Positions 12,867 through 17,181 of a DNA stretch of 17,181 nucleotides are shown one piece after another; position 1 is the first letter of the stretch, and every line of letters begins with the position of its first letter. The position numbers and the translations under genes were made by a program. Where the stretch lies: positions 1-17,181 of the forward strand of contig CAYNHL010000080.1 of NCBI GenBank assembly GCA_964397015.1, given 5' to 3'. The stretch is from MADRE2 sp964397015 (GTDB taxonomy: Bacteria > Desulfobacterota > Desulfobacteria > Desulfobacterales > Desulfobacteraceae). Under the pieces are notes generated by a model. It was not told where the DNA came from. It searched no databases and worked only from the letters and a program-made list of their open reading frames with translations.

Positions 12867-12909
12867 CTGGAACTGTGAAGTCAAAAATCATCTATGGTGT
12901 CAGTTCCAG
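12867..12909 (-). repeat. Inverted repeat spanning the acylase stop codon
   Basis: CTGGAACTG (12867-12875 on the plus strand) and CAGTTCCAG (12901-12909) are perfect nine-base inverted copies around a 25-base loop that contains the TAG stop of the acylase gene. No T-run directly follows on the minus strand, so it is not a normal intrinsic terminator. It could stabilise the mRNA 3' end. Confidence 0.4.
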
Positions 12910-15303
12910 TCTTGATTGTTCGTGTTCCTTCACTTTTTCCGGACTGAACCACCAGTAGCGCTTTTCCCCTTTCATGAAGGGATCCACCTGGTCTTTCTGG
13001 TGAGGATGAAAAACCCTTCCGGTGACACCCCCGGGGATGATGCCGATAATCTTATCCTGATCAGACAGGTCTGTGACCATCCGCAGTGAATCACTGAAGG
13101 TGACCTTGAACGGATCGTTGTATTCATAATTGGCCCTGTTCAGGGTTTCGCCCGACCCTCCCGAAGGCATGGCACCGGTGCCAAGCAGTGATGCACCCGG
13201 GCCTTTTCTCCGTAACGGGCTGGTCAGTGTCAGGGTATGGATTTTTCCCCACTGCCAGGTTTTAGGGTTGTCGCCGAGAAGGGCGGTCAGTTTTTCCATG
13301 GCAGCCAGGCCGGCGGCATGTATCAGGTCATCCCTCGTTTCAATCCGGTCGGTGGTTATATCATCGAACCAGGGTGATGAGTCTTCAAGTATCATCTGGC
13401 CGAGCCGTTCCTGCCAGTAATACCAGCTGGAAAGAAAAATCCGGGCATTGTCGTGCCCAAGGTCATCTTGAAACACCTTCCATGCAAAAAGGTCATATAC
13501 CTGGTGAAAGACTGCGGGTGCGGCTAAATCCCGGTGATCCCTGAAATTCCAGTCTGACAGTATTTTTCCAAGCACCCTGGTATCCTCGTTTGCCAGCAGG
13601 ACTTTTGCCATGACCGGAGCTATGTCTGCGGCCATCAGGTTTTTGTTGTCCTTTTGAAAACCGAAAAAAGCGTCACCTGTTTTTTCCGGATAGGATATCA
13701 TCAGTTCCCGGACCCTCCGGTAGCGGTAGGTCGGGGCTGCATACGAGGAGTAGTAATAGGGATAGTCATGGGGGATGGTTTTATGGTTGCTGGTCCCGAT
13801 CCATTTTTTATCAGGGTTCATTGAATGGGGCATTTGATCGTCCGGAATGAAACCGTACCAGTTGTCCAAAGAGCCGGTCACCCTGTGGGGGAAAATGCCG
13901 TCACCGTTATGCCGCACAGGGATTTTTCCGGAGGCGCGGTATCCGATATTGCCCTTTGTGTCGGCAAAGACCCAGTTCAAACAGAGCATCGATACCTTTT
14001 TCAAGGCGTTGTCCAGTTCATGGGCATCTGAGGCAGAAAGCATTTGGAGCAGCCCGATTTCCGGAGTCATGGACTCGGCCGGGGCAAACCGGAACGTGGT
14101 CACTTCTTCAGAATCCAGGCCGGGATGAAACCCGGAAAGAACAGGCCCTCTCCGGGTGGTCCGGATCGTAACAGGCTCGGTCCTGAAGCCGCTTTTTGAT
14201 TTTTTATCCTTTATTTTCATTGTTTCCCGGATTATTTCAAAAGGAACGGATGTTAGTCCTTCAATGTAGTGGTCGGGGTTTTCAGGATCCGGGGTTTCAA
14301 TGTAAAGGTCCTGTATGTCCCCATAGCTGTTGGTCATGGCAAAGGCAACGCTGCCGGTCCGGCCGATTGCCATTCCCGGAAGACCGGCGATATTTGCTCC
14401 CACTGCATGGATGCCGGGGCATTCAAGTCCGACCGGGTACCACACCCCCGGCAGGATCCTGGTGTCCATGTGGGGATCGCCTGCCAGCACCGGGAGATCT
14501 GTTTTGGCCGGCCCGGGTCCTGTCACCCAGTTGTTGCTCGATGTGTGAAGTGCCCGGCCCCTGGTATAGGCCAGCAGCCGGCTGGTATCCAATGGTACGG
14601 GAACAGCGCTGGCTTCATTGATGAGCGGCAGCTGGCCCGTGTCTGAATAATCATCCGGATTGATGTTTACCGGAAGAAGCGTGAGGGCTTTTTCATGGCC
14701 AAGGGTATTCAACAGCATCTGGGAGATGATCTCGGCCTCCATGTTGGCGGCCGTGGAATATCCCATGAAGTATAAAAGGGTCAATGAATCTGCAATTTCC
14801 CATTTTTCAGGGGATATTCCTGCCAGTTTGAACTCCAGGTGGATATCTTCAGGGCAGTTGTCGATAAATGCGTTGACTCCGTTGACATAAGCCTGTAAAA
14901 AATTGCGGACAGGCCTGTCAAGGATGGCGGCATGTTCTTTTGCCATGCGGTGCAGGCCGATGGTGCGGTACCGGATGTCTGAATCTATACCTTCATCACC
15001 TGCCAGTTCACTGATACGGCCCTGGGCGAAGAGCCGGGTGACCTGCATCTGGAAAAGCCGGTCCTGGGCTGTGACAAAGCCCTGGGCCATCCAAAGATCG
15101 TCCTGGTTGCGGGCTGTTATATAGGCCATGCCCTTCTCGTCCCGGCTTACTGTGACCGGATCTGAAAGGCCGGGCAGCTGCAGGCTTCCTGTGACCTGGA
15201 AATCGTTGAGTTTCGGGGCATAGAAGTAAAATGCAGTCCCGGCGATAAAAAGCACGATACAAAGGAACAGGATACGTTTTATCCATTTTGTGGCATGGTT
15301 CAT
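12892..15303 (-). CDS. Penicillin acylase family protein (Ntn hydrolase), membrane-anchored
   Basis: An 803-residue precursor of the penicillin/acyl-homoserine-lactone acylase family. Residues 8-29 are a single N-terminal hydrophobic helix (uncleaved anchor or signal). The alpha chain then includes 'DEKGMAYITARNQDDLWMAQGF', 'AQDRLFQMQ' and 'AQGRISEL'. Autocleavage would expose the nucleophile Ser256 in 'TSSNNWV', the usual 'SNxWV' motif. Downstream come 'AGDPHMDTRILPGVWY' (about 274-289), 'GLPGMAIGRTGSVAFAMTN' (307-325) and 'GDIQDLYIE' (328-336). Most members have Asn in 'GrN' where this has Thr in 'GRT'. The enzyme hydrolyses amide-linked acyl groups in the periplasm; the natural substrate is unknown (acyl-homoserine lactones and phenylacetyl amides are both possible). 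The start ATG 15303 has GGAG eight bases upstream. It is convergent with nothing and divergent from the GT2 gene. Confidence 0.93.
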   Translation of the reverse strand: MNHATKWIKRILFLCIVLFIAGTAFYFYAPKLNDFQVTGSLQLPGLSDPVTVSRDEKGMAYITARNQDDLWMAQGFVTAQDRLFQMQVTRLFAQGRISELAGDEGIDSDIRYRTIGLHRMAKEHAAILDRPVRNFLQAYVNGVNAFIDNCPEDIHLEFKLAGISPEKWEIADSLTLLYFMGYSTAANMEAEIISQMLLNTLGHEKALTLLPVNINPDDYSDTGQLPLINEASAVPVPLDTSRLLAYTRGRALHTSSNNWVTGPGPAKTDLPVLAGDPHMDTRILPGVWYPVGLECPGIHAVGANIAGLPGMAIGRTGSVAFAMTNSYGDIQDLYIETPDPENPDHYIEGLTSVPFEIIRETMKIKDKKSKSGFRTEPVTIRTTRRGPVLSGFHPGLDSEEVTTFRFAPAESMTPEIGLLQMLSASDAHELDNALKKVSMLCLNWVFADTKGNIGYRASGKIPVRHNGDGIFPHRVTGSLDNWYGFIPDDQMPHSMNPDKKWIGTSNHKTIPHDYPYYYSSYAAPTYRYRRVRELMISYPEKTGDAFFGFQKDNKNLMAADIAPVMAKVLLANEDTRVLGKILSDWNFRDHRDLAAPAVFHQVYDLFAWKVFQDDLGHDNARIFLSSWYYWQERLGQMILEDSSPWFDDITTDRIETRDDLIHAAGLAAMEKLTALLGDNPKTWQWGKIHTLTLTSPLRRKGPGASLLGTGAMPSGGSGETLNRANYEYNDPFKVTFSDSLRMVTDLSDQDKIIGIIPGGVTGRVFHPHQKDQVDPFMKGEKRYWWFSPEKVKEHEQSRLELTP

Positions 15304-15324
15304 GGCATGGGCTCCATTCTTGAC

Positions 15325-15351
15325 GCAGCTCCGGTCTTAAGGCAGCTCCGG
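15325..15351. repeat. Short direct repeat upstream of the acylase gene
   Basis: GCAGCTCCGG occurs twice, at 15325-15334 and 15342-15351, 17 bases apart start to start. It falls in the predicted leader of the acylase mRNA, 20-50 bases before its start codon. It could be a binding site or chance duplication; nothing else marks it. Confidence 0.35.
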
Positions 15352-15383
15352 GTGGATTGCAAGTGACAGTAAAACCATTTTTT

Positions 15384-15412
15384 CTTATAACAGCTGGTGC
15401 CTTTGAAAACAA
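15384..15412 (-). promoter_or_regulatory. Candidate sigma-70 promoter of the acylase gene
   Basis: On the minus strand TTGTTT (15412-15407) and TATAAG (15389-15384, five of six -10 matches) are separated by 17 bases. The transcript would start near 15377 and have a leader of about 74 bases. The -35 box matches at three positions only. Confidence 0.4.
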
Positions 15413-15469
15413 CCCTTTCTTCCCTGATTTTACAATCGAAACTTAAAGCTGCGGGGCCTTGAATGTAAA

Positions 15470-15498
15470 TTGATTCATGTGCCGGGTCATGGTATACA
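15470..15498 (+). promoter_or_regulatory. Candidate sigma-70 promoter of the GT2 gene
   Basis: TTGATT (15470-15475) and TATACA (15493-15498), four of six matches each, are separated by 17 bases. The expected start point, six to seven bases beyond the -10 box, coincides with the GT2 start codon at 15505, which has no ribosome binding site. This fits a leaderless transcript if the promoter is real. Confidence 0.4.
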
Positions 15499-15504
15499 GA
15501 CCAC

Positions 15505-16350
15505 ATGTTGCCAAAAGAAGAACATGAACTGGTAAGTGTCGTAATCCCGGTTTTCAACAGGGCCCGGCTGGTTTCAAAAGCGCTGGATTCCGTTATGGCC
15601 CAGGATTATCCGCATCTTGAGGTTATTGTCGTCAATGACGGATCAACGGATGACATTTCAGATGTTCTGTCCTCTGCCGGGGAGAGGATCCAGGTGATAA
15701 CGACACCTAACAGAGGGGTTTCCGCGGCCAGGAACGCCGGTATTTCAAAAAGCCGGGGCAGGTTTGTCGCGCTCCTGGATTCCGATGATACCTGGACTGA
15801 GGATAAAATATCCACCCAGATGGAGTTTTTTTCACAAAATCCCGATGCGCTGATATGCCAGACTGAAGAGATATGGATACGCAACGGCCGCCGCGTCAAT
15901 CCCGGTGTCCGGCATAAAAAACCGTCCGGCTTGATTTTCGAACCCTCCCTTCACCTGTGCCTGGTCAGCCCTTCTGCCGTAATGATGAAAAAGCACCTGT
16001 TTGACCTGGCAGGTATGTTTGACGAAACATTTCCGGTATGCGAGGACTACGATCTCTGGCTGAGGATCAGTGCGGCGGGCATCCCGATATACCTCATTGA
16101 CAGGCCCTGCACCATCAAGACCGGAGGGCACGATGACCAGCTTTCAAAAACCCATTCCCAGGACAAATACCGGATACGGTCAATATTGAAACTTCTTGAA
16201 TCAAAAAAGCTTTCCGGCCGGCAGGCGGCCGCGGCAGAAAAAGTGCTTGAAGAAAAATGCCGTATTTACGGCCAGGGGTGCATGAAAAGGGGGAAAACTC
16301 AGCAGGGGGCTTATTACCTGGATCTCATGGAGTCCATTGCTGAACGGTGA
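15505..16350 (+). CDS. Family 2 glycosyltransferase
   Basis: A 281-residue GT-A fold glycosyltransferase of family GT2. 'VSVVIPVFNRARLVSKALDS' (10-29) is the nucleotide-sugar binding start. 'NDGSTDD' (44-50) contacts the nucleotide, and 'NRGVSAARNAGI' (69-80) follows. 'LLDSDDTW' (90-97) holds the DxD metal site (D92, D94). 'CEDYDLWLRI' (179-188) holds the ED dyad with the likely catalytic base. The C-terminal ~60 residues are Lys/Arg-rich helices. There is no transmembrane segment, so it is a soluble or peripheral enzyme acting at the inner membrane on lipid-linked or surface glycans; the sugar is unknown. ATG 15505 lacks a ribosome binding site, but the family motif begins within ten residues, so the start cannot be much further downstream. 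It is divergent from the acylase gene and convergent with the ATP-grasp gene (39 bases apart). Confidence 0.93.
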   Translation: MLPKEEHELVSVVIPVFNRARLVSKALDSVMAQDYPHLEVIVVNDGSTDDISDVLSSAGERIQVITTPNRGVSAARNAGISKSRGRFVALLDSDDTWTEDKISTQMEFFSQNPDALICQTEEIWIRNGRRVNPGVRHKKPSGLIFEPSLHLCLVSPSAVMMKKHLFDLAGMFDETFPVCEDYDLWLRISAAGIPIYLIDRPCTIKTGGHDDQLSKTHSQDKYRIRSILKLLESKKLSGRQAAAAEKVLEEKCRIYGQGCMKRGKTQQGAYYLDLMESIAER

Positions 16351-16389
16351 TGATGTCGACTGTACCGGTCAGGTTCGGCAAAAGCGAAA

Positions 16390-17181
16390 TCAAGCCACGA
16401 TTTTGAGCGGGGGCGGGGTGCTGTCCGAGAAAATCAGGGTCTTGTTCAGGTAACGGTAAAGCTTTTCTCCAAGTTCGGCAGCCGTGATATCGAGTCCCCG
16501 GGTACCGAAAAGCATATTGAATTCGAATACATGCATGCCTTGAGGCGACAGGGCGATGTCAAACCCGGCATAATCGATTCCTAAGTCCGCTGCCAGCCGG
16601 ACAACTGTCTCGGTGATGTCACGCGGCACGTTTGTCCTGTCGATGGTCCCTCCGAAGGAAAGGTTGCTGTGAAACCCGTCCCCCGGCTTGACGCGCCAGT
16701 ATGCACTGACACATTCATCTCCTGCAATCACGACACGAAGATCCCTGTCAATGTCCAGGCAGGCCTGGGCATAAACAACGGGGTTGGCGGCAATATAAGC
16801 CTGCCATTCTTCATGGTTGCGGATAAGAAAAACTCCTTTTCCCGATGAACTGCGGATGACCTTGCAGACAAAAGGGCTTCCTAACTGGTCCGCAATCCTG
16901 TCATAATCGGCGTGTTCGCGTGCAATGATGACGGTTTGCGGTAAAAGTCCGGGATTGAGGGCCAGAAACGCCCGGGTCATGGTCACTTTGTCATGTCCGA
17001 GATGATAGGTGGAAACACTTGGAAATATCTTTTTTTTCAAGGCATATACCAGGGCATTGACCTGCCAGTATTCAGGAAACAGAATAATTGCAGCTTTGCC
17101 GATCTCCCCGATTTTTTCATACATATGGCCCGGCTTTATGTGTTGGACATTTGGAATGCCTATGGAGCGTAACGGGTTGAA
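16390..17181 (-). CDS. RimK-like ATP-grasp ligase (N-terminus outside window)
   Basis: The frame is open from the TGA at 16390 to the window edge; 19 more sense codons precede the ATG at 17124, reading 'FNPLRSIGIPNVQHIKPGH', which fits the family. The ATG at 17124 is therefore probably internal and the gene begins right of the window. The visible 263 residues contain 'LGHDKVTMTRAF', the glycine-rich ATP loop in 'CKVIRSSSGKGVFLIRN', 'DRDLRVVIAGDECVSAYWRV', and the metal-binding 'FEFNMLFGTRGL' near the C-terminus. These are ATP-grasp features of the RimK/glutathione-synthetase group. Such ligases join a carboxylate to an amine through an acyl-phosphate, e.g. adding glutamate to a protein or small acceptor. 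The acceptor here is unknown. It is a cytoplasmic enzyme. Confidence 0.88.
   Translation of the reverse strand, partial: FNPLRSIGIPNVQHIKPGHMYEKIGEIGKAAIILFPEYWQVNALVYALKKKIFPSVSTYHLGHDKVTMTRAFLALNPGLLPQTVIIAREHADYDRIADQLGSPFVCKVIRSSSGKGVFLIRNHEEWQAYIAANPVVYAQACLDIDRDLRVVIAGDECVSAYWRVKPGDGFHSNLSFGGTIDRTNVPRDITETVVRLAADLGIDYAGFDIALSPQGMHVFEFNMLFGTRGLDITAAELGEKLYRYLNKTLIFSDSTPPPLKIVA

Overview
The window looks like chromosomal DNA of an anaerobic, probably sulfate-reducing Desulfobacterota bacterium of the Desulfobacteraceae type. This is an inference from gene content: a four-subunit 2-oxoacid:ferredoxin oxidoreductase (korDABC), an FMN-binding glutamate-synthase-like protein, a DUF3795 Cys-rich protein, a single-Cache chemoreceptor and a YcaO-TPR protein. 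No rRNA, tRNA, CRISPR array, insertion sequence or integron was seen.

Layout. (1) Positions 1-2552 are an AT-richer, patchy stretch of small plus-strand genes: the 3' end of an FMN-binding glutamate-synthase-family gene cut by the window edge, two tandem SRPBCC (START-like) genes of which the second lacks its N-terminal part, a DUF3795 protein, a short exported protein, and about 360 bp of gene-poor, possibly decayed sequence. (2) 2553-7067, plus strand: a methyl-accepting chemotaxis protein, the tRNA-binding protein CsaA, a small FmdB-type zinc ribbon with a well-placed promoter, and a YcaO-domain protein with four C-terminal TPRs. (3) 7079-9572, minus strand: a pyridoxal-dependent decarboxylase of the PanP (aspartate 1-decarboxylase) type followed by an exported DUF3108 protein. 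(4) 9692-10006, plus strand: an orphan 104-residue protein. (5) 10009-12748, minus strand: the tightly coupled korDABC operon with a TTGACA promoter. A strong intrinsic terminator for it lies inside the 3' end of the convergent orphan gene. (6) 12892-15303, minus strand: a membrane-anchored penicillin-acylase-family Ntn hydrolase. (7) 15505-16350, plus strand: a GT2 glycosyltransferase whose predicted promoter abuts its start codon. (8) 16390-17181, minus strand: a RimK-like ATP-grasp ligase that runs off the right edge.

How the genes work together. KorDABC probably oxidises 2-oxoglutarate, or a related 2-oxoacid, with CoA and ferredoxin. PanP would supply beta-alanine for pantothenate and CoA. 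The FmdB ribbon and the YcaO-TPR protein are adjacent and co-oriented, but each has a plausible promoter of its own. The substrate of the YcaO enzyme is unknown, and this pair is the best candidate here for undescribed biochemistry (peptide or protein backbone modification). The other genes look like ordinary chromosomal single-gene units. All functional calls come from reading motifs by eye; no database search was possible.
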